This document shows positions 1 through 8,607 of a DNA stretch of 64,000 nucleotides, piece after piece. Positions within the stretch are counted from its first letter, which is position 1, and the number at the start of each line of letters is the position of its first letter. Location of the stretch: assembly GCA_964421595.1 (NCBI GenBank), contig CAYQXY010000008.1, forward strand, positions 68,965 through 132,964, written 5' to 3'. The notes under the pieces were generated by a model. That model was given only the letters and a program-made list of their open reading frames with translations, had not been told where the DNA came from and searched no databases. The translations under genes were made by a program, and so were the position numbers. Source of the DNA: PXAP01 sp964421595. GTDB taxonomy: Bacteria > Bacteroidota > Bacteroidia > Bacteroidales > PUMT01.

Positions 1-472
1 GAAATGATCCTGCCTCGGCATTACCAATTTCATCAGGCAGTTGCCAGGTTTCGCCGGCTTTTATCTCAAATCTCTGCATCCGCAATGCCCAAAGCCCTTT
101 TTCTTCAGGCACGAATGGCCCTCCACACCTCCATCCGGCACCCGGGACCAGGGAAACCCCCATACCCAGTTTACTTGCCTCGTCGATAGTAAACTTTACC
201 ATTTCCGTAAATTCGGGCGACAGGTATTCAATGAACCGGTTTTCTTCCCCCTTAATGCCGTAAATCGATGTGATCTCTACCCCTCCAATGCCGGCTTCAG
301 CCATTTCTTTCAACTCACGTCTGATATTATCTTCATCAACAGCATTGCCCAACCACCACCAGCGTGTCCAGGGTTTCATCTCCACGGTAGATTCAGGCCA
401 GTCCGTTTCTTCAATTGAACATGAGAAAACCATAAATAATATAAAAACAGAAACTAAGTTAAATTTTTTCAT
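1..472 (-). CDS. GH106-like alpha-L-rhamnosidase lipoprotein, N-terminal part (cut by window edge)
   Basis: The ATG is at 472 and the frame stays open to the window edge, so only about 157 codons of a much longer protein are seen. The N-terminus is a lipoprotein signal: MKKF, a hydrophobic stretch, then a lipobox ending FSC at about residue 18. After it come PWTRWWWLGNAVD, EMAEAGIGGVEI and LVPGAGWRCGGPFVP, which I recognise from the start of the catalytic region of GH106 family hydrolases (Glyco_hydro_106). Those proteins remove alpha-L-rhamnose from pectic glycans such as rhamnogalacturonan. A surface or periplasmic lipoprotein is expected. The LamG gene sits 118 bp upstream on the same strand. 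Family call is good; the substrate is inferred from the family only. Confidence 0.8.
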   Translation of the reverse strand, partial: MKKFNLVSVFILFMVFSCSIEETDWPESTVEMKPWTRWWWLGNAVDEDNIRRELKEMAEAGIGGVEITSIYGIKGEENRFIEYLSPEFTEMVKFTIDEASKLGMGVSLVPGAGWRCGGPFVPEEKGLWALRMQRFEIKAGETWQLPDEIGNAEAGSF

Positions 473-590
473 CAGGGTAATTTTTTATCCAATCAGGTCA
501 TATGTTGTGTAATTTAGAACCTAATTTATCAGCGACAACCATGGGAGATTCATCAGAATAATCTAATGTTTTTAAAAGGTATTAATATCG

Positions 591-1484
591 TCATTTTAAA
601 GGATTAGCAAATTCAAGGTACAGATCATGTATCTCCTTGTCATTTAAAGCCCTGTTAAAAACAGCCAGCCCTCCTATTTGTCCAACAAAAAAATTTCCCA
701 TACCCCTGCTCAGTAAAACAGATCCGACAGTGAAATCTGAGCCATTATTACCCATTCCGTCTGGAAAATAGTAAGGATTTTTAGACTGGATTAAACCATC
801 CGGATATCCCTCAAACCCCTTTGTATTCTTGATCAATTCAGGATCACGGGGCTCGAAAATACCGTTAAGATAGGATTTAATCCACGTTCCATCGTAAGTT
901 AAAGCTATAAATTGCCATTCGTTCTTCTTTACATTCTGCTTACTGGCTGAGTAATCAATTGAATATGGAAATGGTGGAGTGGGTTTACCTGAATAAGAAA
1001 TATGTCCACAAACCTGATCTTCTCCGTTATAATGAGGTAAGGACACAAATAAGCCGTATTGACGTTTTCCACCATCCTGGTATTCATTCCACATACCACC
1101 CACAAAACCAGTATTTCCTTCCCATTTTATCCACGCTACCACAGTAACCCCCTGGTTCTTCCCATAAATATTAAGTTCGCCAGTCTTATAATTGGGAAGG
1201 CTGAGAAATGCCTTGTTGCCAAATTTAGCTGAATAACCAGACAATGGACCATCAGAAATCCGGGGTATAGTTCCATTAACTTCTGATAACGGAAATTCTC
1301 CCTTACCATAAGCTAATCTTCCAGAACCTTCTTCTTCTTTAAAATCCCATAATGCTACCAGCCCCCTGGTATTTAAAATCTTTTCGATTGATGAATGTCC
1401 GGGTTGAGCATTCATGTCACATGTTAGTCCAATAAATAAAGCTGGAATTAAAATGGTTAAGATTTGATAGACTTTGTTATTCAT
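591..1484 (-). CDS. Secreted LamG-like (concanavalin A-like lectin/glucanase fold) protein
   Basis: A 297-residue protein with a signal peptide in the first 26 residues (hydrophobic run, then NAQ). The rest is one Laminin_G_3-type jellyroll. The usual start of such domains is visible as GLVALWDFKEEEGSG at about residue 42, followed by GVTVVAWIKW in the middle and a C-terminal end GGLAVFNRALNDKEI, the signature strand and helix of LamG domains. No catalytic residues can be assigned, so binding of a glycan is the likely role and hydrolysis cannot be claimed. It is the gene directly upstream of the GH106-like lipoprotein on the same strand and may be co-transcribed with it, in which case it would serve the same glycan. 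Confidence 0.75.
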   Translation of the reverse strand: MNNKVYQILTILIPALFIGLTCDMNAQPGHSSIEKILNTRGLVALWDFKEEEGSGRLAYGKGEFPLSEVNGTIPRISDGPLSGYSAKFGNKAFLSLPNYKTGELNIYGKNQGVTVVAWIKWEGNTGFVGGMWNEYQDGGKRQYGLFVSLPHYNGEDQVCGHISYSGKPTPPFPYSIDYSASKQNVKKNEWQFIALTYDGTWIKSYLNGIFEPRDPELIKNTKGFEGYPDGLIQSKNPYYFPDGMGNNGSDFTVGSVLLSRGMGNFFVGQIGGLAVFNRALNDKEIHDLYLEFANPLK

Positions 1485-1617
1485 AATTATGTTATTTCCT
1501 AGATATGAGCTAAATACAATATGCCGGATGGTTATTTTGCAATTTTTTTTCGGGTTTTTTCTCCCAAATACCTTTATTCACCGGAATCCCAGGTAGTCAA
1601 TTACAGTATGAAAAATT

Positions 1618-2208
1618 CTAATTTGTTGCTTCTGCATTTTTAATTTCATCTTCCAGCTTTTCGATAAGCGGACTTATTCTCCTGGCTACTACTTGCTTGT
1701 TTAAAGATGTTATTAGATATACCATTCCGATCATTACGGTAAATGCGTAATATAGTTTAAATCCGCTTAACCCGGTTCCTATTAATATTAAAGTAGTACA
1801 AATCACAACAGGAGTTACATACCAATAAGGGACGGTTTCCAGTAAGTGTTTTTCCTTACGGTAATATAACAGGTTTTGCCTTATAAATTCCAGATTGTCA
1901 GAAAATTCATCAACAGGTTTTTTCCATTTACGTACATGCAGAATTTTAAATATTACATAAACAAGATACGGAAGCATGAGCAGGGCACCCGATTTAACTA
2001 ATATAGATTGATGCAACCAAGCAATTAACACTGCTGCTGGCATCATAGATATGGCAGTCATGATTTCAAATGTGTTCCTGCGTTTTATCTGCTTTTCAAT
2101 TTTAGAACAATGGGATTGAACTTTCAAACTCAGGGTTTCCTTATCAAAAGTTACCATCTCAAATTCTTCAAGTGATTTCCATAAGATTTTAATCTCTTTA
2201 TCCATCAT
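1618..2208 (-). CDS. Four-helix membrane protein, probable partner (anti-sigma-like) of the upstream ECF sigma factor
   Basis: A 196-residue protein with about 45 soluble N-terminal residues and four hydrophobic segments at roughly residues 48-65, 72-90, 129-147 and 151-169, and a cytosolic-looking linker between the two pairs. Its ATG overlaps the TGA of the sigma gene in an ATGA arrangement (2205-2208), so the two are translationally coupled. A membrane protein encoded directly after an ECF sigma factor is often its anti-sigma factor. However, I see no zinc-binding HxxxCxxC motif and no FecR domain, so the anti-sigma role is inferred from position alone. Confidence 0.6.
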   Translation of the reverse strand: MMDKEIKILWKSLEEFEMVTFDKETLSLKVQSHCSKIEKQIKRRNTFEIMTAISMMPAAVLIAWLHQSILVKSGALLMLPYLVYVIFKILHVRKWKKPVDEFSDNLEFIRQNLLYYRKEKHLLETVPYWYVTPVVICTTLILIGTGLSGFKLYYAFTVMIGMVYLITSLNKQVVARRISPLIEKLEDEIKNAEATN

Positions 2209-2702
2209 AACTCTTTATTTAAACAGTTAAACAATTTTTCTTTTAAACGCTTCATTCTGACAGCAATATGATTTTCAGACAAGCCTGTAATTTCAGTAAT
2301 TTCTTTGTAGGGTAATTCATCCAACGAGAGCATACACAGGTTTTTGTCAATATCATTGAGGTTCCCGATACATTTATATAACTGTCTGACAAGTTCCTGC
2401 TTGTCGTTAGCATCATCATCAAGTTGTAAAGTTCTTAAATGAATGCTTTCAAGCTTTTGATGATTACCACTCAGCCTTTTTGACTTCAAACTTTGCCGCA
2501 TACAAGTATTGAGGGCAACCCTATAAACCCAGGTTGATAAACTCGAATTTCCCTTAAAAGCTGGAAGTGATTTCCAAAGGTTAATCGTTACTTCCTGATA
2601 CATATCTTTTTTTTCTTCATCACTTCGGCTGTAAACAGAGCAAATTCGTAATATTCTTGTCTTGTTATTCTCAAGTAATTCCAAAAACATACCCTCGTTC
2701 AC
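2205..2702 (-). CDS. ECF-type RNA polymerase sigma factor (sigma-70 family)
   Basis: A 165-residue protein of the usual ECF size with regions 2 and 4 only. Region 2 is seen at about residues 30-70 (MYQEVTINLWKSLPAFKG, then LSTWVYRVALN) and region 4 at about 118-160 (ELPYKEITEITGLSENHIAV, a helix-turn-helix). The listed start is a GTG at 2702. An in-frame ATG at 2690 is a second candidate, and the DNA just upstream of it (GAGGGT) does not settle the choice. It would direct RNA polymerase to a small stress or envelope regulon. It is coupled to the downstream membrane protein, its likely regulator. There is no SusC gene next to it, so it is not one of the PUL-type FecI factors. Confidence 0.85.
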   Translation of the reverse strand: MNEGMFLELLENNKTRILRICSVYSRSDEEKKDMYQEVTINLWKSLPAFKGNSSLSTWVYRVALNTCMRQSLKSKRLSGNHQKLESIHLRTLQLDDDANDKQELVRQLYKCIGNLNDIDKNLCMLSLDELPYKEITEITGLSENHIAVRMKRLKEKLFNCLNKEL

Positions 2703-2729
2703 CTTCTGTATTTTTTTTGTTCACTAATA

Positions 2730-2880
2730 TTAGTTCATAAAAATTAAAAAATATGACAAGTGAACGTCATTATTTTTAAATATTTTTCTGCAATTTGAAG
2801 CCATTAACTTATTAACAGGTTCATATACAGCATTATACCCGTCTTGTTTTTAATAAAATCTTAATTCAATTGTACATGTA
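2730..2880 (-). pseudogene. Relic of an MDR (zinc-independent alcohol dehydrogenase/quinone reductase) gene
   Basis: Read on the minus strand, this strip gives YNAVYEPVNKLMASNCRKIF, which lines up with YDILYDAVMKLKASRCRKVL in the intact MDR gene at 3419-4369. DNA similarity between the two is also obvious by eye over about 90 bases. The relic needs a frameshift and crosses an in-frame stop near the residues matching DYTNEDF, and its reading frame ends at 2730. Only about 50 of some 316 codons remain. It lies about 540 bp downstream of the intact copy on the same strand, so a tandem duplicate that decayed is the simplest origin. Confidence 0.7.
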
Positions 2881-2934
2881 AACCTTAACTTCAGAATTAA
2901 TCAAATTCTTTTCGACATTCCAGAATATGTCATT

Positions 2935-3048
2935 TCCACCTCTTCAACCAATGCTTCATTACTGGTAGTGGGGACGGCTGTTTTGGTAGTAGCTGAAATA
3001 CTTTCAAAAGGTCTTGTGATTAAATCGGAACAGGAACTAACCATTTAA
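2935..3048 (+). pseudogene. C-terminal relic of a DUF2975 membrane protein gene
   Basis: The plus strand encodes LLVVGTAVLVVAEILSKGLV followed by IKSEQELTI and a stop at 3046-3048. This is the last transmembrane helix and the conserved tail (…E-x-x-LTI) of DUF2975 proteins, which are typically encoded directly before a small XRE regulator like the one that follows 10 bp later. The frame is open back to 2857, but no start and none of the other three helices is present. The adjacent MDR relic marks where the rest was lost. The family call rests on the tail motif and the gene pairing. Confidence 0.6.
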
Positions 3049-3058
3049 ATTAAGGTGA

Positions 3059-3265
3059 ATGCCTATAATTGTGAATCTTGATGTAATGATGGCCAAAAGG
3101 AAAATCTCTTTAAATGAGCTGTCAGAAAAAATAGGGATAACTCCAGCCAATCTTTCCATATTAAAAACAGGAAAAGCTAAAGCAATACGCTTTAGTACTC
3201 TTAAGGCAATCTGCAAGGAACTGGACTGCCAGCCAGGTGATATTTTGGAATACAGTAATGATTAA
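3059..3265 (+). CDS. Small Cro/C1-type (XRE, HTH_26) transcriptional regulator
   Basis: A 68-residue protein that is a single helix-turn-helix domain. It shows the features of the YozG/HTH_26 group: MVNLD-like start, a KRKISLNELSEKIGITPANLS helix-turn-helix, then TLKAICKELDCQPGDILEY at the end. The start ATG at 3059 has TAAGG 4 bases upstream of it and follows the DUF2975 relic by 10 bp, the normal gene order for this pair. It is a DNA-binding regulator whose usual membrane partner has been lost here; whether it still regulates anything is unknown. Codon use looks ordinary and the frame is intact. Confidence 0.85.
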   Translation: MPIIVNLDVMMAKRKISLNELSEKIGITPANLSILKTGKAKAIRFSTLKAICKELDCQPGDILEYSND

Positions 3266-3418
3266 CCTGAGCCGCTAAAGATTTTTCCATCAATTTATTC
3301 ATGTTCTGTATATTTTGCATGCAATTCGAACGATATTCTTCGTCAGGCGTATATAAAAATTGGAAAAACTATCAGTCTGTTCGGTCATGACAAGCCAAAA
3401 TTGGTTTCAATATAACAT

Positions 3419-4369
3419 TTATTCACCACTGCTATTCGTTAAATACGTATCATTTATCCTTACAGCCACGTTTCCTCTTTTGTGTCCCATGTCGACATAC
3501 CTGTGCGCCTCAACAATATCTTCTATGGAATAAGTCCTGTCAATAACTGGTTTTAACTTATTATTTTCAATCAAATATTTGAGAAATAATAAATCATCAT
3601 TTTTAATTTTGGGAAGACCTGAGTTATTCAGAAAGATGCCATTAGTTTTTAATACTTTTCTGCATCTCGAAGCCTTTAATTTCATAACTGCATCATAAAG
3701 AATATCATATTTGTCTTGTTTTTTAGTGAAATCTTCGTTCGTATAATCAATTACTTTGTCAGCTCCAATTGATTTTACAATATCAAAATTCTTTGAACTA
3801 CATACAGCCGTAACTTCTGCTCCATAGTATTTTGCAATCTGTATGGCGTATGTTCCAAGGCTGCCTGACGCTCCATTTATCAATATCTTATGACCTTTGC
3901 TGATATTAGCTTTTTGGAGATTTTTCAAGGCTGTGAGTCCTCCCGCCGGAACAGTTGCAGCTTCTTCAAAGGTTAAATTTTCGGGTTTTATGGCAACCAA
4001 ACCTTTTCGTTGCTGTGTACCATCTTTAACTTTTTCCGGCAAACACCGGTATTCGGCATAGCCACCAAAACCAAAACCAGTCAATGCATAAACTGTATCG
4101 CTCTTTCTGAATGATTTGACATTTTTTCCCACATTTTCGATTATCCCGGAAATCTCCATCCCTAGTATCAGATCTTTTTTCGGCTTAAACAGTCCAAATA
4201 TAAATCGTACTAAAAACGGATCTGCTCTTCTGATACGGGTATCCCCAATGTGAGCAGTTGTTGCATATATTTTTATTAAAACCTCATCATCCTTAGGTAC
4301 AGGCTTTTTCACTTCCTTAAACTGGAGGCCTTCAGGCTTTCCGTATTGTGTACAAACGACAGCTTTCAT
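3419..4369 (-). CDS. NAD(P)-dependent alcohol dehydrogenase / quinone oxidoreductase, MDR family
   Basis: A 316-residue protein of normal length for the zinc-independent branch of the medium-chain dehydrogenase/reductase family. The GroES-like N-terminal domain (residues 1-125) includes EVLIKIYATTAHIGD and LGMEISGIIENVGKNV. The Rossmann domain carries the NADPH-binding loop INGASGSLGTYAIQIAK at about 164-180 and GADKVIDYTNEDF at about 202. No cysteine cluster for structural zinc is present. It reduces a quinone, enone or aldehyde with NADPH in the cytosol; the exact substrate cannot be told. A decayed duplicate lies just downstream, and pieces of a third copy lie at 22.2-24.4 kb. Confidence 0.85.
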   Translation of the reverse strand: MKAVVCTQYGKPEGLQFKEVKKPVPKDDEVLIKIYATTAHIGDTRIRRADPFLVRFIFGLFKPKKDLILGMEISGIIENVGKNVKSFRKSDTVYALTGFGFGGYAEYRCLPEKVKDGTQQRKGLVAIKPENLTFEEAATVPAGGLTALKNLQKANISKGHKILINGASGSLGTYAIQIAKYYGAEVTAVCSSKNFDIVKSIGADKVIDYTNEDFTKKQDKYDILYDAVMKLKASRCRKVLKTNGIFLNNSGLPKIKNDDLLFLKYLIENNKLKPVIDRTYSIEDIVEAHRYVDMGHKRGNVAVRINDTYLTNSSGE

Positions 4370-4654
4370 TTTTATTAATATTCATTTGATTTATTTGGTC
4401 TGAAACCTATTATTGTATTGGCCAGTATTTCAAAAAGACCCATTCCAATACAACCAAAACAATGGTTAATGGAAAAAATCCATCTGCTCCTAAAAAGCCA
4501 CTAAACAAAAATATGTGAAAAACCAAAAGAAAATACAGTTAATTTTCACTTAACCATATCCACCACATTGGCACTCTTTATCGGGGTGTGCAAAGTTATG
4601 GAAATGGCTTCTTCAAGGGCAATCTCACTGGCCTGCAATGGACATGATTGCGGT

Positions 4655-5494
4655 TTAAAGTTTTAAGGTTGCTGAAAACTTCTCCATAGTGTTCATGATA
4701 TCATTTACTAATGGGAAATTTACACCATTTTCGAATAACTCTATCAGAAGGGGAATTGAGTCTGTGCCGTAATAATTGATTTTCACTCCATTGCGGTATA
4801 ATTCGGGAATACATTGATAAATTTCATCAAATCCGGTTCCACGGAATTGAATAAAACCGGCATTCATTTCAATGGTTTCTTTAGTATACTCAATGTTAGA
4901 TTCTTTTCTGTCCATGTTACAAATAATTACACTCAGGTTTATTTCTCGCGCCATTTTGGCTGCATCAGCGTTGCAGGCAAGAACTGCCTGATGAAGCCGG
5001 TTTTCTTTTTCCAGCATTCTGGTTACTTGCGCCCCAAGAATTTCACCCTCCTTCAGATGAATATTAATCCAGATATTTAATGGCATAATTGCGAGCGTTT
5101 CCTCAAGGGTAGGAATCTTTGTCCCTTTGAATTCTTCCGATTTCCAACTGCCCGCGTCAAGTTTTTTAATTTCTGCAAGACTGTAATCAGCTACTTTGCC
5201 TGTTCCGTCGGTTGTCCTGTCAACCGTTGCATCGTGGATAACCACTATCTGGTTGTCCCGGGTCAGAGCCACGTCGAATTCAATCATGTGAGCACCCGCA
5301 TTGATGGCAGCTATGAAAGCAGGGATGGTATTCTCAGGATGTGTAGTCATGGCACCACGGTGAGCACACAATCCTCTTAGAGGAAGTGAAGGGAGAAAGT
5401 CCTCCTTCGTATTCTCTTTGCCTTGGTTATAGGCAATTTTCAAAAACAGCAGATTGGCCGCTACCAAAATGGTCAAAACATATTTAAAATCCAT
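4655..5494 (-). CDS. Glycerophosphodiester phosphodiesterase (GDPD), exported
   Basis: I place the start at the ATG at 5494 (279 residues, beginning MDFKYV) because it gives a clean signal peptide/anchor (residues 1-22) and only an 11 bp overlap with the upstream double-GDPD gene; an upstream GTG at 5545 would overlap it by 62 bp. The GDPD TIM barrel is complete: AHRGAMTTHPENT, then EFDVALTRD with the metal-binding Glu and Asp, then VVIHDATVDRTTDGTG with the second catalytic His, and TLEETLAIMP. The family splits glycerophosphodiesters into sn-glycerol-3-phosphate and an alcohol using a divalent metal. Export puts the reaction in the periplasm. It probably forms an operon with the double-GDPD gene. 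Confidence 0.9.
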   Translation of the reverse strand: MDFKYVLTILVAANLLFLKIAYNQGKENTKEDFLPSLPLRGLCAHRGAMTTHPENTIPAFIAAINAGAHMIEFDVALTRDNQIVVIHDATVDRTTDGTGKVADYSLAEIKKLDAGSWKSEEFKGTKIPTLEETLAIMPLNIWINIHLKEGEILGAQVTRMLEKENRLHQAVLACNADAAKMAREINLSVIICNMDRKESNIEYTKETIEMNAGFIQFRGTGFDEIYQCIPELYRNGVKINYYGTDSIPLLIELFENGVNFPLVNDIMNTMEKFSATLKL

Positions 5495-7040
5495 AGGGTA
5501 ACCATATATCGTAATGTGAATCAATCTGAAACTCTGTAACACCACACTCCTTTAGAAACTCAATGTCCCTTTTGGCTCCTTGCCAATGGTTCTCAAGTCT
5601 GTAATGGCCTATATTTACAGAAGGAACGACTGTGATGGAATGGCGTTGACACCATTTGATTATTTCTGAATTCAACCGGTTACCATGATCAAAAAGAAAG
5701 AAATGACGTGCGATATCTTCTCCATTTGCCTGCCTTTCACGTATGTCTTCAATATGATTTACTCTAAAATGAAACTTAGCCCTCCCCAAAAAAAGTTCTC
5801 TGGCTTCATTTTGAATAAAATAAGCTCCATCCAGCATATCATATTTTTCAAGTATCTCACCAATTTTTTGAAATACCTCCTGTGTACGTACTTTCGAGTC
5901 AATCATCAGTCTTATTTTTCCTGTACACATCGAGGCAAGTTCCTCAAATGCCATCGGGGAATAATCCCCCCTTTCTGACCTGAGGGAACTGATTTCATCC
6001 CACGTAACATCATCAACGTTCCGATGATCATTAAAGAATCTCTTAAAATCGTTGTCATGATGGACAATGAGAACCCCGTCTTTTGTCGATCTTATGTCAA
6101 CTTCCAGCATGTAATAACCCCGCTCTATGGCTTCCCGTAGTGAGGCCGGATCAAACTCATTAAACTCATCGCCGGTTATACCTCCTCTATGTGCAATAAG
6201 CTTGTATTCATTGAATTCACCGTTATTCGTCAACATGCTGGTAAAGACATGGGGTACATCCAGATTTACCATGTCCACTCCCATCTCAATGGCTTTCCGG
6301 TAACTGCTCCAGTCATTGCCGGAAATGTAAGGCATTACCTTTAGTCCTCTTATCCTGCATTCATGAATGAAATCTTCTGTGAGGTTTATAATACTGCATT
6401 CAATGATCTGGGGGTTGAAAGTATTCACAATAGAATCTAGTGATTTTATTGAAGAGGCATTCACTTTTAAAGGAAGGTTAGGTGCAAGTTTTCTAAATTC
6501 AATAGCCTTCTCCGAATTGGAGAACCAGAAAAAGCAATCGTTCTCCATTCCAGTTTCGTGTATCATGGCAAGAATCTCATTAATCTCGAAATCTTTATAG
6601 TCAATATATACCCCTGCTTTTCCATTTATCCATTGCAGGAAATCATATAGCCTGGGAACCTTTTCATCTTTGAAACTTAAACCAAACCAGCTACCGGCAT
6701 CCAGAGTATCTATATCACAGGAAAGAGTCTCGGCAAAAAGACCAGTTCCATTGGTGGTTCTGTCCAGTGTTCTATCATGAAAAACATAGTAAACCCCATC
6801 CTTACTTCTACTAACATCAATTTCCACATATGCAGATCCGGCTTCAATTGCTTTCCGGGCAGAGGCAAATGTGTTTTCCGGAGCCAAACGATTGGCTCCC
6901 CGGTGGCTTACAATTTCTATACTTTGTATACTTCCCCCTGATAATTCCTTCTCTTTATCAGCATAATTACAGGAACTGAAAGATAGAAGGAGAAGGAGAA
7001 TAGAGAAGGGAAGGTTTTGGAGAAATGGAATATTAGTCAT
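5484..7040 (-). CDS. Tandem double-domain glycerophosphodiester phosphodiesterase lipoprotein
   Basis: A 518-residue protein, about twice the family's usual length. It starts with a lipoprotein signal (LLLLLSFSSC, Cys about residue 24). Domain 1 (about 43-270) has SHRGANRLAPENT, VEIDVSRSKDG and FHDRTLDRTTNGTG. Domain 2 (about 280-510) has AHRGG, LEVDIRSTKDG and VHHDNDFKRF. Both domains keep the two catalytic histidines and the Glu-x-Asp metal ligands, but domain 2 has lost the PENT motif and the DRTT loop, so it may act on a different or larger substrate. It is the first gene of a two-gene unit with the single-domain GDPD. An intrinsic terminator (7175-7206) separates it from the PHP gene upstream. 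Confidence 0.88.
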   Translation of the reverse strand: MTNIPFLQNLPFSILLLLLSFSSCNYADKEKELSGGSIQSIEIVSHRGANRLAPENTFASARKAIEAGSAYVEIDVSRSKDGVYYVFHDRTLDRTTNGTGLFAETLSCDIDTLDAGSWFGLSFKDEKVPRLYDFLQWINGKAGVYIDYKDFEINEILAMIHETGMENDCFFWFSNSEKAIEFRKLAPNLPLKVNASSIKSLDSIVNTFNPQIIECSIINLTEDFIHECRIRGLKVMPYISGNDWSSYRKAIEMGVDMVNLDVPHVFTSMLTNNGEFNEYKLIAHRGGITGDEFNEFDPASLREAIERGYYMLEVDIRSTKDGVLIVHHDNDFKRFFNDHRNVDDVTWDEISSLRSERGDYSPMAFEELASMCTGKIRLMIDSKVRTQEVFQKIGEILEKYDMLDGAYFIQNEARELFLGRAKFHFRVNHIEDIRERQANGEDIARHFFLFDHGNRLNSEIIKWCQRHSITVVPSVNIGHYRLENHWQGAKRDIEFLKECGVTEFQIDSHYDIWLPYGF

Positions 7041-7174
7041 TGGAATTAAATTATTTATTAATTTAGAAAGGCTAATCGCATATTTTTACACATATGATGT
7101 TCAATTAAAATTTTAAATATCCGGACATTATCTTCTTTTTATTTCAAACCAGGGAATTGCTGTTATGATAAAAA

Positions 7175-7206
7175 GGACTGATAAGTCAAACCGGACTTAT
7201 CAGTCC
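7175..7206 (-). terminator. Intrinsic terminator after the PHP-domain gene
   Basis: Perfect 13-bp inverted repeat GGACTGATAAGTC / GACTTATCAGTCC with a 6-base loop. Read on the minus strand it is followed by TTTTTAT. It sits 85 bp past the stop of the PHP gene and before the GDPD gene, so it should end the SusC/SusD/PHP transcript. On the plus strand it has no T-run. Confidence 0.8.
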
Positions 7207-7290
7207 CTTCTGCAACTGGACGAAAAAAAGAATTATTAAATCATCTGGACTTTATTTTTGTAAATATATTGTGGTTCACTTAAATGGCCA

Positions 7291-8367
7291 TTATTCTCTG
7301 ATTATCCAAAAAGGCTGACTGCCAATTAGTGAACCGGTTTTCCCTTCCACTGAAAAATCGTCTGTGTATGCAGTAAAATATACATAAAACACATCTTCAT
7401 CAATATCATTAATAGCATTTAAGATTTCACCGGAATGAACAACCTCATTATTAAAATACCATTTTATATGGTCAAAACCATTTCCCTTTACCTGTACTGA
7501 TATATCATCAAATGATATTGATTCAATTATTGGATTATTCTCACCTTCACCATTTGCTACCCAGAAGAAACAACCATTTTTCAGGCTTCTATAAACATTT
7601 TCCTGGTTCAATTCATCGATCACTTGTAGCTGGAATCCCTGGTTTAAATGGTCAATTGAATGAAGATCGTCTGTTGATGTAAGCCATATAGGACGCCAGC
7701 CTGATGATCGTGGACTACCATAATGCATAAGCAGGTCAGAAATTAATTTTTTTCCGATTTCCCATCTTTCCGGCTCCCTGAAAGTGGCACGGGTAAAGAT
7801 ATCAATACCATAAATATGACTAAATTTATCGAAATAATAAATGTAATCATCCAGTTCATTATTGTTCCTTTCTGTACTTCTTGCAGGGTGAGCGAAGGTT
7901 GCAAGTCCTTTTAAAGATTCAATAGCAGTCAGTGTTTCTTCGAATTGCATTTCATAACCGCTAATGTTGGAAAATAGGGATACCATATGGTGTTCACTTT
8001 TTCCTCTGTGGGAGGGTTCAGCCCCTTGAATCGCCAGTATTTCATGTTTAATGTCATCAACCACATAATCCTCCCATGGCCAAGTTGACTTCCAGTGATC
8101 GGTGATAGCAAGAATATCAAAACCGGCTTGAATATAAAGTTCGATCAATTCAGTTGATGAAAGTTCACCATCAGATTCAGTAGTATGGGAATGGAATTGC
8201 GCTTTTGCAAGGATTGCACTTTCCCAGTCAATGTCTTTATATGGGCTTACCCATTCTACAGAAACTTTCTGATTAAAAACTGCCATGGATTGTATTCTAA
8301 ATGAAAAAAATATCCCGGCAATAACTATTAATACTAAAGTTAAAATTACTATATGTTTATTTTTCAT
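7291..8367 (-). CDS. PHP-domain metal-dependent phosphoesterase, exported
   Basis: A 358-residue protein with an N-terminal hydrophobic segment (residues 5-23) that anchors or exports it. The PHP active-site motifs are in order: QFHSHTTESDG (about 58-68), AITDHW, the acidic GAEPS, then TFAHPARS and TSTDDLH near residue 230. These supply the His/Asp ligands for the two- or three-metal centre of the family. PHP enzymes hydrolyse phosphomonoesters or phosphodiesters. The C-terminal 100 residues look like an added beta-rich domain. It lies 240 bp downstream of susD on the same strand and ends at a strong terminator. Motifs 2-4 differ from the plus-strand PHP protein at 49 kb, so the two are distant relatives and not recent duplicates. 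Confidence 0.85.
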   Translation of the reverse strand: MKNKHIVILTLVLIVIAGIFFSFRIQSMAVFNQKVSVEWVSPYKDIDWESAILAKAQFHSHTTESDGELSSTELIELYIQAGFDILAITDHWKSTWPWEDYVVDDIKHEILAIQGAEPSHRGKSEHHMVSLFSNISGYEMQFEETLTAIESLKGLATFAHPARSTERNNNELDDYIYYFDKFSHIYGIDIFTRATFREPERWEIGKKLISDLLMHYGSPRSSGWRPIWLTSTDDLHSIDHLNQGFQLQVIDELNQENVYRSLKNGCFFWVANGEGENNPIIESISFDDISVQVKGNGFDHIKWYFNNEVVHSGEILNAINDIDEDVFYVYFTAYTDDFSVEGKTGSLIGSQPFWIIRE

Positions 8368-8607
8368 TATTCAGTAAATTATTTTCAGGTTTTGCATTGG
8401 AGATATTTATAATTAAGTCAAACTTTTAGGACAATAAAGAAATCTCAGAGAATACTTTGTGAGATGAATTGCTAAATCTGATCATTAGAAAGATTATGTA
8501 GGACCGGCCATTTCTTTCAATCTGACTTATTCAGAATACTATATTACAGAATTAGAAAATCATTTTTTCATTGTTTGTATTTTTAACGCTAATAGGAATA
8601 CCCTATA

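Noticed and set aside
4..512. Three overlapping plus-strand frames at the window start
   Set aside because: They lie opposite the GH106-like gene, whose minus-strand translation has a lipobox and clear family motifs.
4381..4650. Short minus-strand coding-like stretches between the MDR and GDPD genes (for example an end reading SEIALEEAISITLH)
   Set aside because: They may be further relics, but I cannot link them to any family and no start or full frame remains.
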